DNA from: Thiomonas delicata
GTDB lineage: Bacteria; Pseudomonadota; Gammaproteobacteria; Burkholderiales; Burkholderiaceae_C
Direction of reading: 5' to 3'
DNA: 64,000 bases
Assembly: GCF_900088825.1 (NCBI RefSeq)
Contig: NZ_LT592170.1
Location: 410,971 to 474,970 of the forward strand
The notes below the pieces were generated by a model that saw only the letters and a program-made list of their open reading frames with translations, ran no database searches and was not told where the DNA came from. Positions 36,583 through 45,351 of this stretch are shown here, piece by piece. Position numbers and translations under genes: made by a program. Every line of letters begins with the position of its first letter. Within the stretch, counting starts at the first letter, position 1.

Positions 36583-38097
36583 TCAGGCCGCGTCGATGCG
36601 CATCCAGGTGGTCTTGAGTTCGGTGTATTTGTCGAAGGCGTGCAGCGACTTGTCGCGCCCGTTGCCCGATTGCTTGACGCCGCCGAAGGGCACGGTGATG
36701 TCGTCCTCGTCGTACTGGTTCACGTGCACGGTGCCCACGTGCAGCGCACGCGACACGCGCACCGCGCGGTCGATGTGCCGGGTCCAGACGCCCGCGTGCA
36801 GGCCGTAGTCGCTGGCGTTGGCCAGCGCGACCGCCTCGGCCTCGGTCTTGAAGCGGATCACCGACAGCACGGGGCCGAAAATCTCTTCCCGCGCGATTTT
36901 CATGCTGTTGCGCACATGATCGAACACGGTCGGCTCGACATACTGCCCGCCCGTGTGCTCCAGCGCCCGGCAGCCGCCGGCGACACAGGCCGCGCCTTCC
37001 GCCAGGCCGGCTTCGATATAGCCCATCACGGTCCGGGTCTGGCCCTCGTCGACCAGGGCGCCCAGCACGGTCTTGGGATCGAGCGGATCGGCCGGGGCGT
37101 ATTGCGGCGCCAGCGCCTTGAGCTTCGCGACGAAAGCGTCGGCTATCCCTTCCTCCACCAGCAGACGCGACGGCGCGTTGCACGACTCGCCCTGGTTGTA
37201 GAACATGCTGCCGGCCGCGGTGGCGGCGGCGCGGTCGAGGTCGTCGAAGTCGGCGAACACGATGTTGGCCGACTTGCCGCCGAGTTCGTTGTACACGCGC
37301 TTGAGGTTGCTGCGGCTCGCGTAGTCCAACATGCGCCGGCCGGTGCGGGTGGAGCCGGTGAAGCCGATGGCGTCCACGTCCATGTGCAGCGCCAGCGCCT
37401 CGCCCGCCTCGTGCCCATAACCCGGCACGACGTTGAACACGCCTTCGGGCAGCCCGGCCTCGAGCGCCAGTTCGGCCAGGCGCAGCGCGGTCAGCGGAGA
37501 TTTCTCGCTGGGCTTGAGCACCACACTGTTGCCCGCGGCCAGCGCGGGGCCGAGCTTCCACGAAGCCATGAGCATGGGATAGTTCCACGGCACGATGGCG
37601 CCGACCACCCCCACCGGCTCGCGCGTGACGAGGGCCAGCGCGTCATGCCCGGTGGGGGCGATCTCGTCGTAGATCTTGTCCACCGCCTCGCCGAACCACT
37701 GGATGCAACGCGCCGCCGCCGGCACGTCGGTGGACAGGCTGTTGCGGATCGGCTTGCCCATGTCCAGGGTTTCGAGCAATGCCAGCTCGTCCCTTGCGGC
37801 GCGCATCCGCTCGGCAAAGGCCAGCATGACCTTCTTGCGCGCGGCGGGCGGCCTGCCCGCCCAGCGACGGTCGTTGAACGCGGCGCGCGCGGCTTCCACC
37901 GCGCGATCGACGTCGGCCTGCTTGCCGCGCGCGACACGGGCGATGACCTTGCCGTCGATCGGCGAGATGCAATCGAACAAGTCGCCGTCGGTGGCGTTGA
38001 AGCGCTGGCCGTTGACGAGCATGCGGCCGTCGATGCCGGCGGCGATGCGGTCGGCGGCGCGGGCGTGCCAGAGGTCGCGGGGGTTGGGGGCGTTCAT
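36583..38097 (-). CDS. puuC: Aldehyde dehydrogenase, PuuC type
   Basis: A 504-residue NAD(P)-dependent aldehyde dehydrogenase. Asn172 (PWNYP), Lys195 (VVLKPSEKSP), Glu271 (YNELGGKSANIV) and the nucleophile Cys306 (NQGESCNAPSR) are all present. The closest family by eye is PuuC, gamma-glutamyl-gamma-aminobutyraldehyde dehydrogenase, and the location between gabT and the putrescine transporter supports this. It would oxidise the PuuB product for PuuD. It could also accept 4-aminobutanal made by the SpuC-type transaminase. ATG 38097 has GGAG six bases upstream. Confidence 0.9.
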   Translation of the reverse strand: MNAPNPRDLWHARAADRIAAGIDGRMLVNGQRFNATDGDLFDCISPIDGKVIARVARGKQADVDRAVEAARAAFNDRRWAGRPPAARKKVMLAFAERMRAARDELALLETLDMGKPIRNSLSTDVPAAARCIQWFGEAVDKIYDEIAPTGHDALALVTREPVGVVGAIVPWNYPMLMASWKLGPALAAGNSVVLKPSEKSPLTALRLAELALEAGLPEGVFNVVPGYGHEAGEALALHMDVDAIGFTGSTRTGRRMLDYASRSNLKRVYNELGGKSANIVFADFDDLDRAAATAAGSMFYNQGESCNAPSRLLVEEGIADAFVAKLKALAPQYAPADPLDPKTVLGALVDEGQTRTVMGYIEAGLAEGAACVAGGCRALEHTGGQYVEPTVFDHVRNSMKIAREEIFGPVLSVIRFKTEAEAVALANASDYGLHAGVWTRHIDRAVRVSRALHVGTVHVNQYDEDDITVPFGGVKQSGNGRDKSLHAFDKYTELKTTWMRIDAA

Positions 38098-38185
38098 GCG
38101 GATCTCCGTGGTCACGAGGCCGGGGAAAGGCCCCGGAAAAAATCGGCCGGTCTGTGCCGGCCTTGTGTGGGGTTGCGAAGCAGGG

Positions 38186-39556
38186 TCAGAAGCTCACCAC
38201 CAGCGACGCGGCCAGCAGATTGTTGTCCTTCTTGTAGGTGCCGTCGGACACGTTGTAGAAGGTGTTGAGGTTGGAGCGGTCGTAACGGTACTCCATCTTC
38301 AAGGTGGTCGACTGGGTCAGCAGGTAGTTCCAGCCGAGCGAAAGGGCGTAGCGATTGGCGCCGGTGTTGGGGTCGACCACACTCCACGTGCCAGCGGCCG
38401 GGTCATAGACCTGGCCCGGGCCGAAACCGTTGTTCCCATCCTGATATCCGACCAGATAACCACCAACCAAGCCACCGCCGTTCTTCGAATCGTTCAAATA
38501 ATCGAAGCGGGCAAAACCAAGGAAGCGCGGGGTGAAGTTGTAGGTGGCCAAACCGGACAGGCCGTACCACTTCGCCGTGTCGCCGTTGTAGGCGGCGCCC
38601 GTCTGCTGGCCGGCACTGACTTGCCCGTAATAGCCCCAGTTGCCCTTGTTGTAGTAGCCATCGACCTCAAACATCGCCGTGCTGGACGTGCCGCTGGGGA
38701 AGGCCGCGGTATTGGCATTGGGCACCTTGCCCACCAACCCCCAGAATCCAACTCCCGCACTATCGTAGCCGGGAATGCTGTAGTCGGCGCGGAACACCAG
38801 CGCAGGGGCTCGGCCGCCGTTGCCGCCGTAGTAGTAGCGCGGCGAGTTCACGTTGGCCAGCATCGTCTTCCACTCCCAGTTGCCGCTGGTCATATCCAAG
38901 CCGACACCCGTGTAGGCGGTGACCTCGGCGAAATCGAACAGCAGGTTGTGGGTGATGGTCTTGGTCTGGTTGTCCCAGGTGTACTCATAGCCTTCCCAGT
39001 CGGGAATCTGGCCGGCAATAAGTTTGGTGCTGTCATTGAGCGGCAAGGCCACCGAGGCCTCATGCACGATGGATTGGCCGTTCATCAATGTTCCCGCGCC
39101 ACGGTCTGGCGCCAGGGTCAGGTTCCACTTGGTTCCGCCCTCGGTCACCTTCTGGAACTGGATGTAGGCCCCGCCAAAATAGGAATTGTCATAGTTGTAG
39201 AGCGTCCCATTGCTCGGGCTACCGTTCGACCTGTTGAGGAATACGAACGAACTCGCCTGCTGATCCTGGTTATACACATAAGCCGGCGCAATCATGCCGG
39301 TGACGGTCAGACCCTTGAGACCCGACTTGTCGGTCTGCTGCTTGATGCCGCTGACCTGCACGTCCGCGTGGTTGGCCACCTGCGCGGCCTCTTCGGTGGC
39401 CTTTTGGTTGGCCTGAACCTGTGCTTCGAGCTGCTGCACCTTGGCCTTGAGGGCGTCGATTTCCTTGAGGATGTCGGCGTTCGTGTCGGCCATGGCGATG
39501 GCCGGCGCGAAGCCGAGGCTGAGCGTCAATATCGACAATCTGAACTTCTTCTGCAT
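38186..39556 (-). CDS. Outer membrane porin-like protein, DUF3138 family
   Basis: A 456-residue protein with a signal peptide (cleavage probably after AIAMA near residue 22), a short coiled-coil (about 25-75, DILKEIDALKAKVQQLEAQV) and a long beta-rich domain ending LLAASLVVSF, with the terminal Phe expected for outer membrane barrels. Stretches such as FVFLNRS, YDNSYFGGAYIQFQK, TKWNLTLAPDRG and ITHNLLFDFAEVTAYTG match DUF3138 proteins of Burkholderiales. The function is undescribed; the coiled-coil plus barrel plan suggests a trimeric porin. It lies 33 bases after potI and 89 before puuC, so it is probably cotranscribed and may admit polyamines. An AGGGAGAA box precedes the start. Confidence 0.85.
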   Translation of the reverse strand: MQKKFRLSILTLSLGFAPAIAMADTNADILKEIDALKAKVQQLEAQVQANQKATEEAAQVANHADVQVSGIKQQTDKSGLKGLTVTGMIAPAYVYNQDQQASSFVFLNRSNGSPSNGTLYNYDNSYFGGAYIQFQKVTEGGTKWNLTLAPDRGAGTLMNGQSIVHEASVALPLNDSTKLIAGQIPDWEGYEYTWDNQTKTITHNLLFDFAEVTAYTGVGLDMTSGNWEWKTMLANVNSPRYYYGGNGGRAPALVFRADYSIPGYDSAGVGFWGLVGKVPNANTAAFPSGTSSTAMFEVDGYYNKGNWGYYGQVSAGQQTGAAYNGDTAKWYGLSGLATYNFTPRFLGFARFDYLNDSKNGGGLVGGYLVGYQDGNNGFGPGQVYDPAAGTWSVVDPNTGANRYALSLGWNYLLTQSTTLKMEYRYDRSNLNTFYNVSDGTYKKDNNLLAASLVVSF

Positions 39557-39588
39557 GGTCTTCTCCCTGAGCGAACGTTGTGAACGGA

Positions 39589-40473
39589 CTACGACAAAAC
39601 GGTTCCGGTATCCCCCGCATGGATGGCCGGATGGAAATCCATTTGCTGTCGGTACGCGTCGGCGCTTTCCTTGGCGCGCAAGCGCTCGCGCCTGGCCATG
39701 AGAACGCTGCTGATGGCCACGGCGACGATGACGAGGTAGACGGTGATGGCGCCCACCACGTTGATGGTCGGGCTCAGGCCCAGGCGGGCGCGCGAGAAGA
39801 TGACCACCGGCAAGGTGGTGCTGCCAGGCCCCGACAGGAAAGCGGAAATCACCACCTCGTCGAGCGAAAGCGAGAACGCCAGCAGCCAGGCCGAGGCGAG
39901 GGCCTGCGAGATGGACGGCAGCGTGACCAGCATGAACACCTGGAAGGGACGCGCGCCGAGATCCATGGCCGCCTCCTCGATGGATTGGTCCATCTCCTTC
40001 AGGCGCGACTGCACGACCACGGTGGCGTAGGAGATGGCCATCACGGTATGCCCGATGAAAATGGTGAAAAAGCCCTTCTGGGGAAAACCGATGGCCTTTT
40101 GCACGGTGACGAAAAACAGCAGCAAGGCCAGTGCGATGACCACCGTCGGCATGACCAGGGGAATGTTGATCATGAAGTTCAGCAGGCCCTTGCCGCGAAA
40201 ACGGCGATAGCGCGTGAGCGCGAACGCGGCGAGCGTGCCCAGGACCACCGAGGTCGTCGCGGTGGCCAGGGCCACCTTGAGCGAAAGCATGAGCCCGCTG
40301 ATGACTTCGTGGTCATGCACGACGGCGCCGTACCACTTCAGGGTCCAGCCCCCCCAGATGGTGACCATGCGCGAATCGTTGAACGAGTACACCACCAGGA
40401 CGACGATGGGCAGGTAAAGAAAGACGTAGACCAGGGTCATCCAGGTCATGGGGACGGCCATGGAGCGTTTCAT
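39589..40473 (-). CDS. potI: Putrescine ABC transporter permease PotI
   Basis: A 294-residue inner membrane permease with six predicted helices and the EAA loop SIEEAAMDLGARPFQVFMLVTLP. Length, gene order and the N-terminus (VYVFLYLPIVVLVVYSFND) match PotI/PotC. Together with PotH it forms the channel of the PotFGHI importer. The start overlaps the potH stop by four bases (ATGA). The C-terminal 25 residues are polar and variable. Confidence 0.93.
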   Translation of the reverse strand: MKRSMAVPMTWMTLVYVFLYLPIVVLVVYSFNDSRMVTIWGGWTLKWYGAVVHDHEVISGLMLSLKVALATATTSVVLGTLAAFALTRYRRFRGKGLLNFMINIPLVMPTVVIALALLLFFVTVQKAIGFPQKGFFTIFIGHTVMAISYATVVVQSRLKEMDQSIEEAAMDLGARPFQVFMLVTLPSISQALASAWLLAFSLSLDEVVISAFLSGPGSTTLPVVIFSRARLGLSPTINVVGAITVYLVIVAVAISSVLMARRERLRAKESADAYRQQMDFHPAIHAGDTGTVLS

Positions 40474-41396
40474 CGCGCCGCCTCCATGGTCTTGGTCTGG
40501 TATTTGTTGAAGATGGCGATGGGCACGAGGATGAGGGCGATCATCACGATGGCCACGGCGGAAGCCCGCTGCCAGTCGAGGTTGGCGAAGAACTCGTTCC
40601 ACATCACGCGGCCGATGTTGAGCGTGGACGGGCCGGCGAGCAATTCGGGAATGACGTACTCGCCCACGGCCGGAATGAACACCAGAAGGGAGCCGGCGAT
40701 GATGCCGGAACGCGACAGCGGAACCGTCACCAGCCAGAAGGTTTTGAGTGGCGTGGCGCCCAGATCGGCTGCGGCCTCGATCAGGCGCGTGTCCATCTTC
40801 ACCAGCGTGGCGTAGAGCGGCAGGATCATGAACGGGATGTAGCCGTAGACCATGCCGATCATGAACGAGAACTCGGTGAACATCATGCGCAGCGGCGTGT
40901 GGATGATGCCGGCCCACATGAGGAACTGGTTGATCAGGCCGTTGACGTCGAGCAGGTTTTTCCAGGCGTAGATGCGGATGAGGAAGGAAGTCCAGAACGG
41001 CAGCATCACCAGCATCAGCAGGCCCGGGCGCACGCTCGGGTTGGCCCGCGCCATGAAATAGGCAAAGGGGTAGCCGATCGCCAGGCACAACACCGTGGTG
41101 AGGAAGGCATACCAGAGCGACGACAGATACGTGAGGATGTAGAGGTTGTCGCGCAACAGCGCGAGGTAAGCGCCGAAACGCAGCTTGAACTGCAGGCTGT
41201 CGTTGGCATAGGAGATGATCGGCTCGAATCCGATGCCCAGGGCATTGCTCTCGGACAGGCTGATCTTCAGCAGGATGAAAAAGGGCGCCAGCAGGAAGGC
41301 GACGAGCCAGAGCTGCGGCGAGCCGATGACGGCCAGCCGACCCCAGTTCAGAGGTTTCCTGGGCTGCTTGCCTGTGGGATTGCCGAGGTCGTTCAT
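40470..41396 (-). CDS. potH: Putrescine ABC transporter permease PotH
   Basis: A 308-residue permease with six helices. The N-terminus SPQLWLVAFLLAPFFILLKISLSE and the EAA loop LIEAAADLGATPLKTFWLVTVPLS match PotH/PotB. It pairs with PotI in the inner membrane. It starts 12 bases after the potG stop and is coupled to potI. The long loop after the first helix is typical for PotH. Confidence 0.94.
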   Translation of the reverse strand: MNDLGNPTGKQPRKPLNWGRLAVIGSPQLWLVAFLLAPFFILLKISLSESNALGIGFEPIISYANDSLQFKLRFGAYLALLRDNLYILTYLSSLWYAFLTTVLCLAIGYPFAYFMARANPSVRPGLLMLVMLPFWTSFLIRIYAWKNLLDVNGLINQFLMWAGIIHTPLRMMFTEFSFMIGMVYGYIPFMILPLYATLVKMDTRLIEAAADLGATPLKTFWLVTVPLSRSGIIAGSLLVFIPAVGEYVIPELLAGPSTLNIGRVMWNEFFANLDWQRASAVAIVMIALILVPIAIFNKYQTKTMEAAR

Positions 41397-41408
41397 GGCG
41401 ATGCGATC

Positions 41409-42530
41409 TCAGTCGACGATGACCACCGGGGAGGTGTCGGCCCAGCTCGCGGTGACCGTGGCCCCGACCTCGAAGGGATCCGCATGACGATCGGCGTTGG
41501 ACACCGTCACGCGCATGCGCCGTTGCGTCGGCAGCAGCAATTCGTACATCGTGTAGCTGCCCATGTACGAGCGCCCGGAAATCACGCCCTGCATGGCGTT
41601 GTTGGCCTGGGGCTGGCTGCCGGGCCTGAGCACGATCTTCTCGGGCCGCAGCGCGACGTTGAGTTCCATGCCCAGCGCCCCCGCGATGCCATGGCCGATG
41701 TGGAACAGGCCTTCGTCTGTCTGGACCTCGCAATGGTCGGGCTCGTCCGTGACGAGACGGCCCTCGAACAGGTTGACGTTGCCGATGAAATCGGCGACGA
41801 AGCGGGTCTGCGGATGCTCGTAGATCTCGCTCGGCGTGCCCAGTTGCAGGAAGCATCCCTCGCGCATCACGGCAATGCGATCGGCCATGGTCATGGCCTC
41901 CTCCTGGTCGTGCGTGACCATCACGCACGTCACGCCGACCTTGCGCAGAATGCTCACGAGCTCGAGTTGGGTGCGTTCGCGCAGCTTCTTGTCCAGCGCG
42001 GCCAGAGGCTCGTCGAGCAACAGCAGATTGGGCCGCTTGGCCAGGCTGCGCGCCAGCGCCACGCGCTGCTGCTGCCCGCCCGACAGCTGGTGCGGCTTGC
42101 GCTTGGCATAGGGTTTGAGTTGAACCAGTTCGAGCATCTCCTCGACGCGCTGCGTGACCGCGGCCTTGTCCATCTTGTCGCGGCGCAGGCCGAAGGCGAT
42201 GTTGTCGAACACGGTGAGATGGGGGAACAGGGCGTAGGACTGGAACATCATGTTGATCGGCCGCTCGTAGGGCGGAAGATCGGTGATGTCCTGGCCGGCG
42301 AGATGGACGCGTCCGCTGGTTGGCGTCTCGAACCCCGCGAGCATGCGCAGCAGGGTCGACTTGCCGCAACCCGACGAGCCCAGCAGGGCGAAGATTTCAC
42401 CTTTCTCGATGTCCAGGTCGATATGGTCGACCGCGACCACATCGCCGAAGCTCTTGGTCACCGCATCGATCTTGAGGAAAGCCCCGCCCGCTGGTGGCCG
42501 GGCCGGTGCATGGTTGTTCTGCTCCGGCAT
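41409..42530 (-). CDS. potG: Putrescine ABC transporter ATPase PotG
   Basis: A 373-residue ATPase: Walker A GSSGCGKST at 51-59, Q-loop FQSYALFPHLTV, signature LSGGQQQR, Walker B LLLLDEPLAALD, switch MVTHDQEEA, and a C-terminal TOBE domain (about 285-370). It powers putrescine import through PotH and PotI. The start at 42530 follows an AAGAGAA box; the frame runs further upstream but that part overlaps the potF end and is not conserved. The gap to potF is 70 bases. Confidence 0.95.
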   Translation of the reverse strand: MPEQNNHAPARPPAGGAFLKIDAVTKSFGDVVAVDHIDLDIEKGEIFALLGSSGCGKSTLLRMLAGFETPTSGRVHLAGQDITDLPPYERPINMMFQSYALFPHLTVFDNIAFGLRRDKMDKAAVTQRVEEMLELVQLKPYAKRKPHQLSGGQQQRVALARSLAKRPNLLLLDEPLAALDKKLRERTQLELVSILRKVGVTCVMVTHDQEEAMTMADRIAVMREGCFLQLGTPSEIYEHPQTRFVADFIGNVNLFEGRLVTDEPDHCEVQTDEGLFHIGHGIAGALGMELNVALRPEKIVLRPGSQPQANNAMQGVISGRSYMGSYTMYELLLPTQRRMRVTVSNADRHADPFEVGATVTASWADTSPVVIVD

Positions 42531-42600
42531 GTTGTCGTTCTCTTGACTTGCTCTGGGAAAACTGCCGCCCACGGTCTCCGAAGCGTGGGCGGTACGCGGC

Positions 42601-43755
42601 TTACAGGCCCGTCTTGAATTTGGTGTAGAGACGGGTGACGAGTCGGCGTTCCTCACTCGTGTAGACCTTGGGCGGGATGAGCTTGCTCATCATGGCCGAG
42701 TCGAGGAACACATAGTCGTTGTCCTTCACGCGCGGCAGCACCATGGGCAAAGAGGCCGGAACCGGGTTGGCGTAGTACACCGTATTGGTGTCGGCGGCGC
42801 AGACCTTGGGCTGCAGGCGGTAGTTGAGGAACTTGTAGGCGTTGTCGATGTGCTTGGCATCGGCGGGAATGTCCATGGTGTCGATGAAGATGACGGCACC
42901 GTGGGTGGGTGGGAACACCTTGATGTCCTGGCCGTTCTTGGCTTCCTTGGCACGGTAGGAGGCAATGCCCATGTCACCCGACCAGCCGAGCGCCGCGCAG
43001 ATCGAACCGGACGCCATGTCGTTGATGTAGCCGGAGGATGAAAATTCGTTCACGTCTGGACGAATTTTTTGCAGCATGTCCCAGGCCTTCTGGAAATCTT
43101 CCGGCTTGTTGGTGCTCTGGGGAATGCCGAGGTAGTTGAACGCGGCCTCCATGATGTCGCCGCCCGAATCCAGGAAGGAGATGCCGCAGGACTTGAGCTT
43201 GTTGGCGTAAGTCGGGTCGAACAGCAGCGCCCAGGGATTGGCCGGCATAGGGGTGCTGCCCAGCGCCTTTTTGACCTTCTCGACATTGATGCCGACCGTG
43301 GTGTAGCCCCACATCCAGGGGATCAGGTACTTGTTACCAGGATCGACCGTTGCCAGTTGCTTCATCAAGAACGGGTTGAGGTTCTTGTAGTTGGGAATCT
43401 TGGACTTGTCGATGGGATGCAGCAGTCCGCCCTTGATATCGATGGCCGCCCAGTTGGACGACGGCACGACAAGGTCATAACCGGTGTCGCCGGCCACCAT
43501 CTTCGCGAACAGGGTTTCGTTGGAATCGAAGGTGTCGTAGCGCACCTTGATGCCAGTCTCTTTCTCGAAATCCGGCACCGTGGTCGGCGCGATGTAGTCC
43601 GACCAGTTGTAGATGTTCAGCACATTGTCGGCGGCTTGCGCCGGCTGGGCGGCGCTGAAGCCCAGGGCGGCCACGCCGATGGCGAAGGCGGACAGCAGCC
43701 TGCCCGCGATCGGCGTCTTGGAACGCGATGATTTCAAGCTTGGTTTGGTACGCAT
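42601..43755 (-). CDS. potF: Periplasmic putrescine-binding protein PotF
   Basis: A 384-residue exported protein. The signal peptide (about 1-42) ends in AQA. The mature part begins DNVLNIYNWSDYIAPTTVPDFEKETGIKV, the hallmark of spermidine/putrescine-binding proteins, and contains YDLVVPSSNWAAI, IPWMWGYTTVGIN and SGDMGIASYRA. Trp, Asp and Tyr residues in these segments normally hold the polyamine. A strong AGGGGAG box precedes the start. It heads the potFGHI block, 122 bases after spuC. Putrescine is more likely than spermidine given the neighbouring catabolic genes. Confidence 0.94.
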   Translation of the reverse strand: MRTKPSLKSSRSKTPIAGRLLSAFAIGVAALGFSAAQPAQAADNVLNIYNWSDYIAPTTVPDFEKETGIKVRYDTFDSNETLFAKMVAGDTGYDLVVPSSNWAAIDIKGGLLHPIDKSKIPNYKNLNPFLMKQLATVDPGNKYLIPWMWGYTTVGINVEKVKKALGSTPMPANPWALLFDPTYANKLKSCGISFLDSGGDIMEAAFNYLGIPQSTNKPEDFQKAWDMLQKIRPDVNEFSSSGYINDMASGSICAALGWSGDMGIASYRAKEAKNGQDIKVFPPTHGAVIFIDTMDIPADAKHIDNAYKFLNYRLQPKVCAADTNTVYYANPVPASLPMVLPRVKDNDYVFLDSAMMSKLIPPKVYTSEERRLVTRLYTKFKTGL

Positions 43756-43877
43756 CGGAACTCCCCTCTGAAGTTGTCAGACCAGTTGAATGAACTTTTG
43801 AGCTAATGCAATATTGATGCCAGTGCCGGTCGATGTTTCCCTGCAAGCCGGCTTGCGCAGCAATATTCAGACGCGGT

Positions 43878-45278
43878 TTATATCAGCCCCTCGGCCCGCA
43901 GGCCAGCGAGGGTGTCGTCGAGGCTGCGCCGGATGCGTGCGATCATGAGGTCGATCTCGTCGTGGGTCATCACCAGCGGCGGCGCGATGATCATGCGCTC
44001 CTCCACCGCGCGCATGACCACGCCGTTCTTGAAGCAGTTGTCGCGGCAGCGGTATCCCACGCCAAGATCGGCGTCGAACAGGGTGCGCGCGGCCTTGTCC
44101 TTGTAGAGCACAAGTCCCGCCACCATGCCCAGCGACTGTGCATCTCCGGCCAGCGGATGATCGGCCAGGGTCGCGAACTGCCGCGCCAGGTAGGGCGCCG
44201 TGTCGGTGGCCACGCGCTGCACCACGCCCTCGCTGCGCAGCGCCTGCACATTGGCGATGGCCACGGCGCAACAAGTCGGGTGCCCGGAATAGGTGAACCC
44301 GTGGTTGAAGTCTCCGCCCTGCTCGATGAGCGCGCGCGCGATGCGCTCGCCCACCAGCACGCCGCCCAGCGGCAGGTAGCCCGAGGTGACGCCCTTGGCG
44401 AAGGTGATGAGGTCGGGACGCGTGTTGATGTGCGGATGCTGGCAGCCGAACCAGTGGCCCAGGCGGCCGAAGCCGCAGATGACCTCGTCCGACACCAGCA
44501 GGATGCCGTACTTGTCGCAGATGCGCTGGATTTCGGGCCAGTAGCTGGCCGGCGGAATGATCACGCCGCCGGCCCCCTGCACCGGCTCGCCGATGAAGGC
44601 GGCCACCTGGTCGGCGCCCAGCTCGAGAATCTTGGCCTCCAGCCAGCCCGCCGCGCGCAGGCCGAAGTCATGCTCGCTTTCGCCCGGCTTGCCGTGCTGC
44701 AGCTGGTAGGGCTGGTCGATATGGGTGATGCCCGGAATGGGCAGATCGCCCTGCTCGTGCATCCCGCTCATGCCGCCCAGCGAAGCGGCGGCCATGGTGC
44801 TGCCGTGATAGGCGTTGTGCCGGCTGATGAGAATCTTGCGCTGCGGCTGGCCCTGCAGGTCCCAGTAGCGGCGCACGAGGCGAATGACCGTGTCGTTGCC
44901 CTCGGAGCCGGAGTTGGTGAAGAACACATGCTCGAAGCCCGGCGGGGCAATCTCGCTGAGCAGCGCGGAGAGTTCGGCGGCCGGGGCCGTGGTGGTCTTG
45001 AAAAACGCGTTGTAGTAGGGCAGCACCTGCATCTGATGCGTCGCCGCATCGACCAGATCCTGGCGACCGTAGCCGAGGTTGACGCACCACAGGCCCGACA
45101 TGCCGTCGATGATCTCCTGCCCCTCGGAATCCCAGATGCGCACACCCTCGCCGCGCACGATCACGCGGGCGCCGGCGGCGTTGAGCGAGCGGGTGTCGGT
45201 GAAGGGATGGAGATGGTGCGCAGCGTCCTTGGCGCGCAGCGCGGCGGTGTCGAACGTGGGCAGGTCGTTGAGCTTCAT
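43878..45278 (-). CDS. spuC: Putrescine-pyruvate type aminotransferase (SpuC-like)
   Basis: A 466-residue class III PLP enzyme. DGMSGLWCVNLGYGR, FFTNSGSEGNDTVIRLVRRYW, GEPVQGAGGVIIPP, SDEVICGFGRLG and the PLP lysine Lys295 in FAKGVTSGYLPLGG agree with SpuC and related polyamine:pyruvate transaminases. It would convert putrescine to 4-aminobutanal directly, by-passing glutamylation. An AAGGAAG box lies upstream. It sits between puuA and potF on the same strand. Activity on other diamines or beta-alanine is possible, as in related enzymes. Confidence 0.9.
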   Translation of the reverse strand: MKLNDLPTFDTAALRAKDAAHHLHPFTDTRSLNAAGARVIVRGEGVRIWDSEGQEIIDGMSGLWCVNLGYGRQDLVDAATHQMQVLPYYNAFFKTTTAPAAELSALLSEIAPPGFEHVFFTNSGSEGNDTVIRLVRRYWDLQGQPQRKILISRHNAYHGSTMAAASLGGMSGMHEQGDLPIPGITHIDQPYQLQHGKPGESEHDFGLRAAGWLEAKILELGADQVAAFIGEPVQGAGGVIIPPASYWPEIQRICDKYGILLVSDEVICGFGRLGHWFGCQHPHINTRPDLITFAKGVTSGYLPLGGVLVGERIARALIEQGGDFNHGFTYSGHPTCCAVAIANVQALRSEGVVQRVATDTAPYLARQFATLADHPLAGDAQSLGMVAGLVLYKDKAARTLFDADLGVGYRCRDNCFKNGVVMRAVEERMIIAPPLVMTHDEIDLMIARIRRSLDDTLAGLRAEGLI

Positions 45279-45351
45279 GCGGGACTTCCTTGGCGACGGC
45301 GCTTTTTGATGGTTTGTCTGGCGCTGGGTTGTGTGAACGGGCTGGCGAAGA

